A stretch of DNA of 64,000 nt from Flavobacterium bernardetii (lineage in GTDB: Bacteria; Bacteroidota; Bacteroidia; Flavobacteriales; Flavobacteriaceae): NCBI RefSeq assembly GCF_011305415.1, contig NZ_JAANOQ010000001.1, forward strand, positions 1 to 64,000, read 5' to 3'. A program made the position numbers and the translations under genes. Within the stretch, counting starts at the first letter, position 1; each line of letters starts with the position of its first letter. This document shows, one piece after another, positions 51,444-60,869 of this stretch. The notes under the pieces were generated by a model that was given only the letters and a program-made list of their open reading frames with translations, was not told the DNA's origin and did not search any database.

Positions 51444-51962
51444 ATGAAATTAATAAAATCCATAGTGTCCGATTTATTGCTTTTTTTTGAAAGAGTACTT
51501 TCTTATTTATTTTGGAATGCGAAAGGTGTTAGAATAACATTTTCTTGTAATGTTTCAAGAAAAGCAAAAATAGCTAAAGGTTGTGTTTTTTCTGGGCACT
51601 CAATCATTACTGAAAATGCTAAAATTGGAGTTTTTACTTATGGTTATAACGTGAATATAAATAATGCTATTATTGGTGAATATTGTTCCCTAGCTCCAGA
51701 TGTAAAAATTGGCTTAGACGAACATCCTTTAAATAAAATCTCTACACATCCACATTTTTATGATAAAATAGAACAAAAAAAAGCTATAATTGGAGACCAT
51801 GTATGGATAGGTGCAAATGCTATAGTATTATGCCATGTCGAAATAAAAGATCATGCTGTAATTGCTGCTGGTGCTGTTGTAAATAAAGATGTAAATGAAC
51901 ATGTAATTGTAGGTGGTGTTCCAGCAAAAGAAATTGGTAAAAGATACCTAGATGCAGAATAA
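51444..51962 (+). CDS. Hexapeptide-repeat acyltransferase (CatB/LbH type)
   Basis: The 172-residue protein has a left-handed beta-helix with imperfect hexapeptide repeats (VSRKAKIAKGCVFSGHSIIT, NINNAIIGEYCSLAPDVKIG, AIIGDHVWIGANAIVLCHVE, AVIAAGAVVNKDVNEHVIVG). The catalytic-type histidine lies in LDEHPLN. It probably O- or N-acetylates a sugar in the polysaccharide. A short hydrophobic start precedes the repeats. It begins immediately after the methyltransferase stop and overlaps the next gene by 11 bases. Confidence 0.88.
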   Translation: MKLIKSIVSDLLLFFERVLSYLFWNAKGVRITFSCNVSRKAKIAKGCVFSGHSIITENAKIGVFTYGYNVNINNAIIGEYCSLAPDVKIGLDEHPLNKISTHPHFYDKIEQKKAIIGDHVWIGANAIVLCHVEIKDHAVIAAGAVVNKDVNEHVIVGGVPAKEIGKRYLDAE

Positions 51963-53166
51963 TTCCAATAAAAAATATATAGTAGTTCATGCCGGTAAAC
52001 GTGATGATTATCAGGTTGCGTTAGCATTGGCAGAATCTGATTTATTATTTGCATTAGTCACGGAAGCTTATTTTCCATTAGATAAAAAATGGTTTTTATC
52101 GTTTGCTAATTTTTTCGGATTGACTTCAAGTTTACATAAAAGATATAAAACAGGTTTGCCATCAAATAAGGTGATAATTTCTAAACGAGCAATGTTTTAT
52201 CAAATCTTATTTTCTTTTACAAAAAACATTAAATTCGATTTAAAAAAAGGGTATGTATTAGGCGAAAAAGCTAAAGCATTAAGTCAAAAAAATAATGTGC
52301 CAATTATTGCAGTAAACACTTGTGCTTACCACGCTTTTTTGAATAATTCGGTGGAACCAAAAATTTTATTTCAATTTCATCCACAGGCCGATTTTGTAAA
52401 AGAATTGTTTCTTGAAGAAATGCAATTGAATCCAAAAGCAACAAAAACGTTGAATCAAGAATACGAATTTTCCTTGTCAAATTTAGAATTAGAAGTATTA
52501 TCTAGAGAAGTAAAATTGGCAACTCATTTTCTTTGTGCGAGTTCATTAACTAAAAAATCATTGACTTTTAAAGGAATTTCTGAAGATAAAATTAAAGTCA
52601 TTCCATACGGAGTGGATACTAGTAAATTTACTTTTTCGGAAAGAAAACAATCAGAAAATTTTAAAGTAATTTTTATCGGAAGTTTAAATCAACGAAAAGG
52701 AATTACCTATTTGTTAGATGCGTTAGCCGAAATGATTAACGTGGAATTGACCATTGTTACCAGAGGAATTTATGATGAAACACTAATTCAGAATTATAAT
52801 TTCCCAATTCATGTTGTAATTGATGTGCCACACGAAAAACTTCAAGATGAATTACATAAAGCGCATTGTTTTGTTTTACCATCCATTTTAGAAGGTTTCG
52901 GACAAGTGATTTTAGAAGCCATGGCAACTGGAATTCCTGTAATCGCTACTGAAAACACTGCAGCAATTGATATTATTGAAAATGAAGTTGACGGTTTTGT
53001 AACACCAATTAGAGATATTCAAGCTATAAAAGAAAGTTTAGAAAAATTGCAATCTGATTTTTCTTTCGCACAAACCATGGGAAAAGCCTCTTATGAAAAA
53101 GCGAAAGTATATTCTTGGGAGAAATTCAGAAACGATTTTGTAACGCATATTCAATCTCTTTCTTAA
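51952..53166 (+). CDS. Glycosyltransferase family 4
   Basis: The 404-residue protein is a GT-B glycosyltransferase of family 4. The donor-site signature EGFGQVILEAMATGIPVIAT lies near residue 315, preceded by IPYGVDTSKF and FIGSLNQRKGITYLLDAL. The N-terminal domain is less typical (VVHAGKRDDYQVALALAESD). It would add one sugar to the growing repeat unit at the inner face of the membrane; the sugar is unknown. It shares a TAATG with the next gene. Confidence 0.88.
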   Translation: MQNNSNKKYIVVHAGKRDDYQVALALAESDLLFALVTEAYFPLDKKWFLSFANFFGLTSSLHKRYKTGLPSNKVIISKRAMFYQILFSFTKNIKFDLKKGYVLGEKAKALSQKNNVPIIAVNTCAYHAFLNNSVEPKILFQFHPQADFVKELFLEEMQLNPKATKTLNQEYEFSLSNLELEVLSREVKLATHFLCASSLTKKSLTFKGISEDKIKVIPYGVDTSKFTFSERKQSENFKVIFIGSLNQRKGITYLLDALAEMINVELTIVTRGIYDETLIQNYNFPIHVVIDVPHEKLQDELHKAHCFVLPSILEGFGQVILEAMATGIPVIATENTAAIDIIENEVDGFVTPIRDIQAIKESLEKLQSDFSFAQTMGKASYEKAKVYSWEKFRNDFVTHIQSLS

Positions 53167-54302
53167 TGAAAATACTAATTGTCACAAATATTCCAACACC
53201 GTATCGTATTGCATTTTTTAATGTTTTACAAGCGCAGTTGCGAAAAATTGGCGGCAATTTAAAGGTTTTGTATTGTGCGAAAAGTGAACCAGATAGACAT
53301 TGGAAAATTAATTTACAAGAACAACAATTCGATTATGAAATTCTAAATGGTTTTCATAAAAACATCAAAGGTTTGCATTTACATTTTAATCCTTCTGTTA
53401 TAAAAAAAACTGCAGCATTTCAACCAGATTATATTTTATACGCAGGTTCTTGGAATATGCCAACGGTTGTATTTAGTTTACTTTTCAATTCTTTTTTCAA
53501 TAAAAAGTATAAGAAACTATTTTGGAGCGAAGGACATGATGGAAGTATGTTACATAAAAGCGGAATTATTCCAATGATTAGAAAATTCATTCAAAATAAA
53601 TTTGATGGTTTCGCCGTGCCCAACGAAAGAAGTAAAAGCTATCTTTTCGAATTATTAGGATTAAACAAGAAACCCATTGTAATTTTACCTAACACAGTTG
53701 ATGGTGATTTTTTTACAAAACCTGATACTTGGAATGAAGTCCATTCAAATACTATAAAATCAAAATTTAATATTCCATTTGATTCAAAAATAATCATTCA
53801 AGTAGCTCAAATTGAAGACAGAAAAGGTATAAATGAAATTGTGGAATTTTGGAAGAAACTTTCAAATAAGGAAAACTATCATTTGGTTTTAGTTGGCGAA
53901 GGTGCTCTTAAAAACGAATTAATTCAGAAAACTCAATCAGATTCTACTATTCATTTTCTAGGAAATCAATCTAAAGAAATGGTCAGAGAATTATTATTTG
54001 CGTCAGATGTTTTTCTGCTTTTAACCAAAAATGATCCAAATCCATTAACTTTAATTGAAGCAAGTTTTGCGAAATTACCCATCTTAACAACCAAATTTGC
54101 AGGAAATTGCAACGAAATTGTAATTGGAAATAATGGCGTGATTATGAATGGAATAAATTTTGATACATTTGAAAAAGCGTTTCATAGTATCAAAAATTTT
54201 GTGGAACAAAAAAATGGTATATTTTCGTATGAAAATGTAAAAACAAATTTTGATATAGAAAACGTTGCATTTAACTTCATTCAACAACTTCAAAAAATAT
54301 AA
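53166..54302 (+). CDS. Glycosyltransferase family 4
   Basis: From ATG 53166 the product has 378 residues. It starts MKILIVTNIPTPYRIAFFNV, a clear family-4 start. The donor domain includes IIQVAQIEDRKGINEIVEF and DVFLLLTKNDPNPLTLIEAS near residue 280. The longer frame from 53115 was rejected because it lies wholly within the previous gene and the TAATG overlap fits this cluster's pattern. Donor and acceptor sugars are unknown. Confidence 0.88.
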   Translation: MKILIVTNIPTPYRIAFFNVLQAQLRKIGGNLKVLYCAKSEPDRHWKINLQEQQFDYEILNGFHKNIKGLHLHFNPSVIKKTAAFQPDYILYAGSWNMPTVVFSLLFNSFFNKKYKKLFWSEGHDGSMLHKSGIIPMIRKFIQNKFDGFAVPNERSKSYLFELLGLNKKPIVILPNTVDGDFFTKPDTWNEVHSNTIKSKFNIPFDSKIIIQVAQIEDRKGINEIVEFWKKLSNKENYHLVLVGEGALKNELIQKTQSDSTIHFLGNQSKEMVRELLFASDVFLLLTKNDPNPLTLIEASFAKLPILTTKFAGNCNEIVIGNNGVIMNGINFDTFEKAFHSIKNFVEQKNGIFSYENVKTNFDIENVAFNFIQQLQKI

Positions 54303-55568
54303 ATGAGTATCTATTTAGACCTATTTATTGTACTTCTTCTTTCAATCTATTTAGTTAAAGAGAAGCAATTGAATATGCTAAATTCGTGCTTAATCTATTT
54401 GTTTATTCATGTTTTCTTCGTCACATTTAAAGGAATTCAAATCTTCTTTTTTGGAACAAAAATCATTTCAAATAAATGGTATGCTACTTATATAACTTTA
54501 GAAGAAATTGATAAAGCCATTTTTATTGCAGACATTTCATTAGTGGCTTTCTTTATCGGTTTCAATTTATTTGTGAGTAAGTTTAAAAAGAACGGAAACC
54601 AATTATTAAAAAAATATAGCAACATAAAAGACGCCAAACCCAAACGAATTAATTATTATTTAATTGCCATTTTTATTGTAGGTTTAATAGGAATTGCAAC
54701 GTATCGTTCCATTGCTGATAGAGATGTTGAAGCTGCAGATTATTCCACATTTTCTAATATGATGACTGGATTAGGTATTATTTCAGCTATAGTTTTGTTA
54801 TACGAAAAAGGATTCAAAAAATATTATCTGATTTATTTTGGACTATTAATTGTCTTTTATTCTTTACAAGGAGAAAACAGATTTCGAGTAATTTTAGCAC
54901 TTTTGTTCGTGTTGATGTATTATTTGAAAACGATAAATCTAAAAATGCCGCCTTTTAAATATTACATTTTAGGTTTTGTTTTTATCTTATTTAGTTTTCC
55001 ATTAAAAGAAGTTGGAAAAGCTTATCAAGAAACAGGAAAGATTAATTTTTCTGAAGTGATACAAGATTCTTTTGATGAATTTACAGAAGGAGAATCTGGT
55101 GATATGTCATTTATTGAACAAAGTGCTGGAATGATTGGCGCCATTGATATAAAAGATAAAATATTTTATGGAAAAACCTATGAACCTATTTTTTTCTTTT
55201 TTGTACCTAGAAGTTTATGGCCAGAAAAACCCATTTTAAATCAATGGCAACATGACATTTCAATTACTGGTAGAGATTTTGGTGAAATGGGACAAATTTC
55301 ATTAATAAGTGGAGAAGCCTATGCCAATTTCAGATATATTGGCGTATTTTTAATTTCGTTATTGGTTGGCCGTTTTTATTCCTTTTTATATAATTCGTAT
55401 TCTAATTTACCTGCTAAACACAAAGGTTTCTTATTATTATTGCTTTTTAATATGGTTCTTTTTCAAGTTTGGAGAGATGGAATGATTTCTTTAATTTTAT
55501 TTCCATTTTTAAATTACCTGCCTATCATGATTTTATATTTTATTAAAAAACCAATTCCAGTAAAATGA
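54303..55568 (+). CDS. Oligosaccharide repeat-unit polymerase (Wzy-like)
   Basis: The 421-residue protein has about 10-12 hydrophobic segments and a large loop near residues 250-320 with FFFVPRSLWPEKPILNQWQH, a feature typical of Wzy/O-antigen polymerases. Sequence conservation in this class is low, so the call rests on topology, the RSLWP-K loop and the position between transferases. It would polymerise repeat units in the periplasm. It starts 1 base after the previous stop and overlaps the next gene by 4 bases. Confidence 0.82.
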   Translation: MSIYLDLFIVLLLSIYLVKEKQLNMLNSCLIYLFIHVFFVTFKGIQIFFFGTKIISNKWYATYITLEEIDKAIFIADISLVAFFIGFNLFVSKFKKNGNQLLKKYSNIKDAKPKRINYYLIAIFIVGLIGIATYRSIADRDVEAADYSTFSNMMTGLGIISAIVLLYEKGFKKYYLIYFGLLIVFYSLQGENRFRVILALLFVLMYYLKTINLKMPPFKYYILGFVFILFSFPLKEVGKAYQETGKINFSEVIQDSFDEFTEGESGDMSFIEQSAGMIGAIDIKDKIFYGKTYEPIFFFFVPRSLWPEKPILNQWQHDISITGRDFGEMGQISLISGEAYANFRYIGVFLISLLVGRFYSFLYNSYSNLPAKHKGFLLLLLFNMVLFQVWRDGMISLILFPFLNYLPIMILYFIKKPIPVK

Positions 55569-56689
55569 CAATCCTAATTAATTGTTCCAATTTAAAAGTT
55601 GGTGGAGGTTTGCAAGTCGCACATTCGTTTTTATATGAAATTAAAAATAATGTGGAACACCAATTTATTGTGGTTTTATCCGATTTTTTAAAATATCAAA
55701 TCAACCAATCTGAATTTCCAGATAACTTTAAATTTTTTCATTATTCGATACAACCATCTGCGTTAAAAGCCTTAAATGGTAACGATAAATTTCTGTCAGA
55801 TATTGAAGATAAATACAATCCAGAAGTAGTTTTTTCGATTTTCGGACCCACATACTGGCAACCAAAAGCCAAACATATTTGCGGTTTTGCTAAACCAGAT
55901 TATATTTATAAAGATTCTCCGTATTTTAATCAGATTTCATTTTTTCAAAAGTTAAAATTAAAAGCAATGGAGTTTTTCCATATGTTTGATTTTAGAAATA
56001 ATAATGAAGGTTTAATTACAGAAAGTGCTGATGTAACTAAAATTCTACAAGAAAAAGTAACGCAAAAAGTGTTCACGGTTACTAATTATTACAATCAAAT
56101 TTTTGAAAACGAATCGCTTTGGGATAAAAAAATAGTGATTAATGAATCGGAAGAAACCATTAAATTACTGACTATATCTGCCAATTATCCACATAAAAAC
56201 TTAGCAATAATTAAAAAAGTAATTCCAGTTTTAAAAGAGAATTTTCCTGAGTTCCAATTCAAGTTTTTTCTAACCATTGATAAAAACGAATTCGGAATTT
56301 TGGAATCAGATACTTTAAATGATAATATAGAATTTTTAGGAAAAGTGACAATTAAACAATGTCCAAACTTATATTCTCAATGCGATTTCTTATTTTTACC
56401 CACATTGTTAGAATGTTTTTCAGCATCGTATTGTGAAGCTATGTTCATGCAAAAACCAATATTAACATCAGATTTGTCGTTTGCAACAGGAATTTGCGGA
56501 AACGCTGCTTCTTGTTTTGACGCGACAGATGCGGAAGATATTGCTAATAAAATTGTAGATTTAGCTTCGAATAAATCTTTACAAAAACAACTTATTGAAA
56601 ATGGCTTAGAACAACTTAAAACCTTTGATACGGCGAAAGTTAGAGCTCAAAAATATTTACAAATAATCACATCAAAAGATGCAAATTAA
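55565..56689 (+). CDS. Glycosyltransferase (GT1/GT4-like)
   Basis: The 374-residue protein starts MTILINCSNLKVGGGLQVAH, a motif of transferases that bind lipid-linked acceptors. Its donor domain has LLTISANYPHKNLAIIKKVI near 205 and FLFLPTLLECFSASYCEAMF near 280, followed by PILTSDLSFATGICGNAASC. It is a GT-B enzyme. Its target in the repeat unit is unknown. It overlaps the polymerase gene by an ATGA and the capE-like gene by 11 bases. Confidence 0.86.
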   Translation: MTILINCSNLKVGGGLQVAHSFLYEIKNNVEHQFIVVLSDFLKYQINQSEFPDNFKFFHYSIQPSALKALNGNDKFLSDIEDKYNPEVVFSIFGPTYWQPKAKHICGFAKPDYIYKDSPYFNQISFFQKLKLKAMEFFHMFDFRNNNEGLITESADVTKILQEKVTQKVFTVTNYYNQIFENESLWDKKIVINESEETIKLLTISANYPHKNLAIIKKVIPVLKENFPEFQFKFFLTIDKNEFGILESDTLNDNIEFLGKVTIKQCPNLYSQCDFLFLPTLLECFSASYCEAMFMQKPILTSDLSFATGICGNAASCFDATDAEDIANKIVDLASNKSLQKQLIENGLEQLKTFDTAKVRAQKYLQIITSKDAN

Positions 56690-57722
56690 AGACAAAATAT
56701 TATTAATCACTGGCGGAACAGGTTCTTTTGGGAATGCTGTTTTAAGTCAGTTTTTACATACCGACCATTTTAAAGAAATCCGAATTTTAAGTCGTGATGA
56801 AAAAAAGCAAGATGATTTACGAAAGAAAGTCAACAACAATAAAGTCAAATTTTACCTTGGTGATGTTCGTGATGTGCATAGTATTGATGCTGCCATAAAA
56901 GGTGTCGATTATATTTTTCACGCAGCTGCATTAAAACAAGTGCCTTCTTGTGAATTTTTTCCAATGGAAGCAGTGAAAACGAATATTATCGGAACGGATA
57001 ATGTGCTAACTATTGCTGAAAAATATGAAGTCAAAAAAGTAGTAGTTTTAAGTACTGATAAAGCCGCTTATCCAATCAACGCGATGGGAATGTCTAAAGC
57101 GATGATGGAAAAAGTGATGGTAGCCAAATCTCGTAACTTAGACGATAGCAAAACTATTTTTTGTGGAACTCGTTACGGAAATGTAATGGCTTCTCGTGGT
57201 TCGGTAATTCCTTTATTTATAGATCAAATTAAAGCTAGTAAACCAATTACTATTACCGACCCAAATATGACGCGTTTTATGATGACGTTAGAAGACGCGG
57301 TAGATTTGGTTCTGTATGCTTTTGAAAACGGTAATCAAGGCGATTTATTCGTGCAAAAATCTCCAGCTTGTACCATTGAAGTTTTAGCAAAAGCTTTAAA
57401 TTCACTATACAATTCTAACACAGAAATAAAAATTATTGGTACACGTCATGGTGAAAAATTATTCGAAACTTTAGTCAATCGGGAAGATATGGTGAAAGCG
57501 GAAGATTGTGGTAATTATTTCAGAATTCCAGCAGATAACAGAGATTTAAATTACGAACAATATTTTTCAGAAGGTGATATAAAACTAACCGAATTAGATG
57601 AATATCATTCTCATAATACAGATATTTTGGACGTTGAGGAAATGAAACAGTTATTGTTGAAATTGCCTTTAATCAGAAAAGATATCTACGGAGAAGAAAT
57701 CAATAAATATTTTGATTTATAA
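56679..57722 (+). CDS. capE: UDP-GlcNAc 4,6-dehydratase/5-epimerase (CapE/FnlA)
   Basis: The 347-residue SDR has LITGGTGSFGNAVLSQFL at the start, YIFHAAALKQVPSCEFFPME near residue 78, and LSTDKAAYPINAMGMSKAMM near 120. The position that is tyrosine in most SDRs reads Met (MGMSK), which I recall as a feature of the CapE/WbjB/FnlA branch. It starts the pathway from UDP-GlcNAc to UDP-N-acetyl-L-fucosamine. capF follows with a TAATG overlap. Confidence 0.92.
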   Translation: MQIKDKILLITGGTGSFGNAVLSQFLHTDHFKEIRILSRDEKKQDDLRKKVNNNKVKFYLGDVRDVHSIDAAIKGVDYIFHAAALKQVPSCEFFPMEAVKTNIIGTDNVLTIAEKYEVKKVVVLSTDKAAYPINAMGMSKAMMEKVMVAKSRNLDDSKTIFCGTRYGNVMASRGSVIPLFIDQIKASKPITITDPNMTRFMMTLEDAVDLVLYAFENGNQGDLFVQKSPACTIEVLAKALNSLYNSNTEIKIIGTRHGEKLFETLVNREDMVKAEDCGNYFRIPADNRDLNYEQYFSEGDIKLTELDEYHSHNTDILDVEEMKQLLLKLPLIRKDIYGEEINKYFDL

Positions 57723-58840
57723 TGATTAAAGTTGGTATTACAGGTCAAGACGGTTTCGTTGGCAAACATTTATACTATACATTAGGTTTATTTCCTGATG
57801 AGTTTTTACGTGTAGAATTTAAACGTGACTTTTTTGAGAATGATAAGGAATTAGATCATTTTGTTTCTCAGTGCGATGTCATTGTGCATTTAGCAGCTAT
57901 GAATCGTCATGAAAGTCAAGATGTAATTTATGAAACTAATGTAAATTTAGTTCAGAAATTAGTTAATGCTTTAGAACGAACAAACTCAAAACCGCATGTT
58001 TTACTTTCCTCTTCAAGTCAGGAAGAACGTGATAATTTATACGGAAAATCAAAAAAAGAAGGTAGAGAATTAATTGCGAATTGGGCTGAGAAAAATCATG
58101 GAATTTTCACAGGTTTAATTATTCCAAACGTTTTCGGACCTTTCGGAAAACCTTTTTATAATTCGGTTGTCGCCACATTTTGTCATCAAGTTTCTCATAA
58201 TGAAACACCAAAAATTGATGTGGATGGCGATTTAAAATTGATTTACGTTGGCGAATTGGTTCAAGAAATTATCGCACAAATTAGAACAAAAAATCATCAA
58301 TCAAAACTAGAAATTCAACATACTTCTGAAAAGAAAGTTTCTGAAATTTTAGCAATATTGCAACAGTATAAATCAGAATATCAAGATAAAGGAAGCATTC
58401 CGACTTTACCATCAGTTTTCGAATTAAATTTATTCAACACTTTTAGATGTTATATGGATATTGCCACTCATTATCCAGTAAAATTGATGCAACATACAGA
58501 TGATAGAGGAAGTTTTGTTGAAATTATTCGATTAGAAGTTGGCGGACAAGTTTCTTTTTCCACAACTAAACCAGGAATAACTAGAGGGAATCATTATCAC
58601 ACCAGAAAAATTGAACGTTTTGCAGTGATCAAAGGAAAAGCTTTAATTCAATTGAGAAAAATTGGAACGGATGAAGTTTTAAATTTTGAATTAAATGGAG
58701 ACGAACCTGCTTATGTGGATATGCCAATTTGGTACACACATAACATTAAAAATATTGGTGATGATATTTTGTATACCAATTTTTGGATAAACGAATTCTT
58801 CAATCCAAATGATGCAGATACGTATTTTGAAGAAGTTTAA
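57722..58840 (+). CDS. capF: UDP-sugar reductase/epimerase with cupin domain (CapF/FnlB)
   Basis: The 372-residue protein has an N-terminal SDR domain (GITGQDGFVGKHLYYTLG, IVHLAAMNRHESQD near 62, LYGKSKKEGRE with the Y-x-x-x-K pair near 117) and a C-terminal cupin (about residues 255-372). The cupin's metal-type histidines are in TRGNHYHTRKIERFAVIKG and WYTHNIKN. This two-domain form is specific to CapF/FnlB/WbjC, which acts as C3-epimerase and reductase. In other species capG follows directly; here the next gene is an inserted GxxExxY gene with repeats. Confidence 0.93.
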   Translation: MIKVGITGQDGFVGKHLYYTLGLFPDEFLRVEFKRDFFENDKELDHFVSQCDVIVHLAAMNRHESQDVIYETNVNLVQKLVNALERTNSKPHVLLSSSSQEERDNLYGKSKKEGRELIANWAEKNHGIFTGLIIPNVFGPFGKPFYNSVVATFCHQVSHNETPKIDVDGDLKLIYVGELVQEIIAQIRTKNHQSKLEIQHTSEKKVSEILAILQQYKSEYQDKGSIPTLPSVFELNLFNTFRCYMDIATHYPVKLMQHTDDRGSFVEIIRLEVGGQVSFSTTKPGITRGNHYHTRKIERFAVIKGKALIQLRKIGTDEVLNFELNGDEPAYVDMPIWYTHNIKNIGDDILYTNFWINEFFNPNDADTYFEEV

Positions 58841-58847
58841 AATTTAA

Positions 58848-58896
58848 TTTTCACGCGGATTGAAAGGATAAAAAGGATTTTTTTTATTGTGCGTAA
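58848..58896 (-). repeat. 48-base repeat, inverted copy
   Basis: Read on the minus strand this stretch begins ATTACGCACAA and ends ATCCTTTCAATCCGCGTGAA. It matches the 48-base repeat found downstream, with changes mainly in the middle. It lies just after the capF stop and upstream of the GxxExxY gene, in the opposite orientation to the other copies. Confidence 0.85.
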
Positions 58897-58942
58897 TTTT
58901 TAAGATTTAGTAAAGACAAAATTTATATAAGCCACGTGTAAA

Positions 58943-59335
58943 ATGAAAAATATGGAAGAAAACGATATCACATATAAAATTAGAGGTTGCATTTTTAATG
59001 TTTATAATAATTTAGGACCAGGATTATTTGAATCTGTTTATGAAGCAGCGTTGCTTTATGAATTAAGTAAAGCTGGATTAAAAGTTAAAAATCAAGTTGA
59101 GTTAGCGGTTCACTATGATGATGTTCTTTTGGATGTCGCTTTTAGAATTGATATTTTAGTTGAAGACAGCGTGTTAATTGAACTTAAGTCTGTTGAGGAA
59201 ATATCAAAAGTTCATTATAAACAAGTTGTAACCTATTTAAAATTATCAGAAATTCCTATTGGTATATTAGTGAATTTCAATACTGATAATATAAATTTGA
59301 ACACCAAAAGAATAGTAAATAATTTTTTTGAATAA
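58943..59335 (+). CDS. GxxExxY protein, PD-(D/E)XK nuclease-like
   Basis: The 130-residue protein has the defining motif GLFESVYEAALLYEL (G-x-x-E-x-x-Y) near residue 27. It then has RIDILVED near 69 and LIELKSVEEIS near 78, followed by HYKQVVTYLKL. These give the E ... D ... E-x-K residues of the PD-(D/E)XK nuclease fold. The family is common in Bacteroidota, often near repeats, but no function is established. Starts at 58943 or 58952 are both possible. It interrupts the capE-capF-capG order and is flanked by copies of a 48-base repeat, suggesting that it moved in with them. Confidence 0.88.
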   Translation: MKNMEENDITYKIRGCIFNVYNNLGPGLFESVYEAALLYELSKAGLKVKNQVELAVHYDDVLLDVAFRIDILVEDSVLIELKSVEEISKVHYKQVVTYLKLSEIPIGILVNFNTDNINLNTKRIVNNFFE

Positions 59336-59345
59336 TAAAATATAA

Positions 59346-59643
59346 ATTACGGATAAAGTAAAGAATCCATGAATCCTTTCAATCGGCGTGAAATAAAAAT
59401 AAAAACAATATTACTCACAAAGTAAAGAATTCATAAATCCTTTCAATCGGCGTGAAATAAAAATAATATTCCGCACAAAGTGAAGAATCCATAAATCCTT
59501 TCAATCTGCGTGAAATAAAAATAAAAACAATATTACGCACAAAGTGAAGAATCCATAAATCCTTTCAATCTGCGTGAAATAAAAATAAAAACAATATTAC
59601 GCACAATGTAAAGAATCCATAAATCCTTTTAATCTGCGTGAAA
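59346..59643 (+). repeat. Five direct copies of a 48-base repeat
   Basis: Copies lie at 59346-59393, 59410-59457, 59468-59515, 59532-59579 and 59596-59643. The spacers are 16, 10, 16 and 16 bases and mostly read TAAAAATAAAAACAAT. The unit begins ATTACGCACAAAGT, contains AATCCATAAATCC, and ends TTTCAATCTGCGTGAAA. Its ends can pair (ACGCA with TGCGT, AAAG with CTTT) to form an imperfect hairpin. This fills the 318-base gap between the GxxExxY gene and capG; no gene was seen in it. Confidence 0.95.
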
Positions 59644-59653
59644 TATAATAAAA

Positions 59654-60790
59654 ATGAAAAAACTAAAACTTATAACTGTAGTAGGAACTCGTCCAGAAAT
59701 TATTCGTTTGTCACGTGTGATGTCAGCATTAGATGATTCTGAAGCTATTGAACATATACTTGTTCATACAGGTCAAAATTACGATTACGAATTAAATCAA
59801 ATATTTTTTGACGATTTAGGTATTCGTAAACCCGATTATTTCTTAAATGCTGCTGGAAAAACCGCAACAGAAACTGTTGGACAAATTCTAATTAAGATTG
59901 ATCCGCTTTTAGAAGAAATTCAACCAGATGCGTTTTTAGTTTTAGGTGATACGAACAGTTGTTTGTGTGCGATTCCTGCTAAAAAACGTCAAATTCCTAT
60001 TTTCCATATGGAAGCTGGAAACCGTTGTTTTGATCAAAGAGTTCCTGAAGAAACGAATCGTAAAATTGTAGATCATATTTCCGATGTAAATTTGACTTAT
60101 AGCGATATTGCCCGCGAATATTTACTTCGTGAAGGCTTACCTGCGGATAGAATTATCAAAACGGGTTCGCCAATGTTTGAAGTTCTGAATCATTATTTAC
60201 CAAATATTCAAGCATCAGAAATTCTGTCTACTCTAAAATTAGAAAAAGGGAAATATTTTTTGGTGTCTTCACATCGTGAGGAAAACATCAATAATCCTGA
60301 TAATTTTAATGGTTTAATTGAAAGTTTGAATCAAATTGCAGCACACTATAAATTTCCTATTATTGTAAGTACACATCCTCGAACTCGAAATAAAATTGAA
60401 AGTGAAAATGTAAAAGTTCGTGAAGAAGTTCAGTTTTTAAAACCAATGGGTTTCAACGATTACAACGCCTTACAAATGAATGCTTTTGCTGTTTTATCAG
60501 ACAGCGGAACGATTTCGGAAGAATCTTCAATATTGAATTTTCCAGCCTTAAATATTCGTCAAGCACACGAACGACCAGAAGCTATGGAAGAAGCATCAGT
60601 AATGATGGTCGGACTTTCGCCAGAAAGAATCATGCAAGGTTTAGTACAATTACAAACGCAAAAAACAGGTGCAGAAAGAAATTTCCGCCCAGTAGCCGAT
60701 TATTCTATGCCAAATGTTTCTGTAAAAATGGTTCGAATTATCTTGAGTTATACCGATTATGTGAATCGAGTGGTTTGGAGTAAAAAATAG
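59654..60790 (+). CDS. capG: UDP-sugar 2-epimerase (CapG/FnlC, WecB family)
   Basis: The 378-residue protein is a non-hydrolysing UDP-GlcNAc 2-epimerase type enzyme. It starts TVVGTRPEIIRLSRVMSAL and has HTGQNYDYELNQIFFDDLGI near residue 38, LVLGDTNSCL near 95, HMEAGNRCFDQRVPEETNRK near 117, and LSDSGTISEESSILNFPALN near 280. Together with capE and capF it completes UDP-N-acetyl-L-fucosamine synthesis; the FCFDQRVPE-like region fits FnlC/CapG rather than plain WecB. The ATG follows the last repeat copy by 10 bases. Confidence 0.9.
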   Translation: MKKLKLITVVGTRPEIIRLSRVMSALDDSEAIEHILVHTGQNYDYELNQIFFDDLGIRKPDYFLNAAGKTATETVGQILIKIDPLLEEIQPDAFLVLGDTNSCLCAIPAKKRQIPIFHMEAGNRCFDQRVPEETNRKIVDHISDVNLTYSDIAREYLLREGLPADRIIKTGSPMFEVLNHYLPNIQASEILSTLKLEKGKYFLVSSHREENINNPDNFNGLIESLNQIAAHYKFPIIVSTHPRTRNKIESENVKVREEVQFLKPMGFNDYNALQMNAFAVLSDSGTISEESSILNFPALNIRQAHERPEAMEEASVMMVGLSPERIMQGLVQLQTQKTGAERNFRPVADYSMPNVSVKMVRIILSYTDYVNRVVWSKK

Positions 60791-60869
60791 TTAGCAGTGT
60801 TCAGCTTTGAGTATGAAGTAAAATCATTATAAATTCTTCATTTTAGAGTAAAATTAATTCAAATTCAAA

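Noticed and set aside
53115..53165. Earlier ATG for the second family-4 glycosyltransferase.
   Set aside because: It would overlap the previous gene by 52 bases. The TAATG junction at 53164-53168 gives the classical transferase start MKILIVTN.
59346..59643. CRISPR-like array of 48-base repeats.
   Set aside because: The spacers are only 10-16 bases and nearly identical to one another, one copy is inverted and one lies 1.2 kb away, and no cas gene is present.
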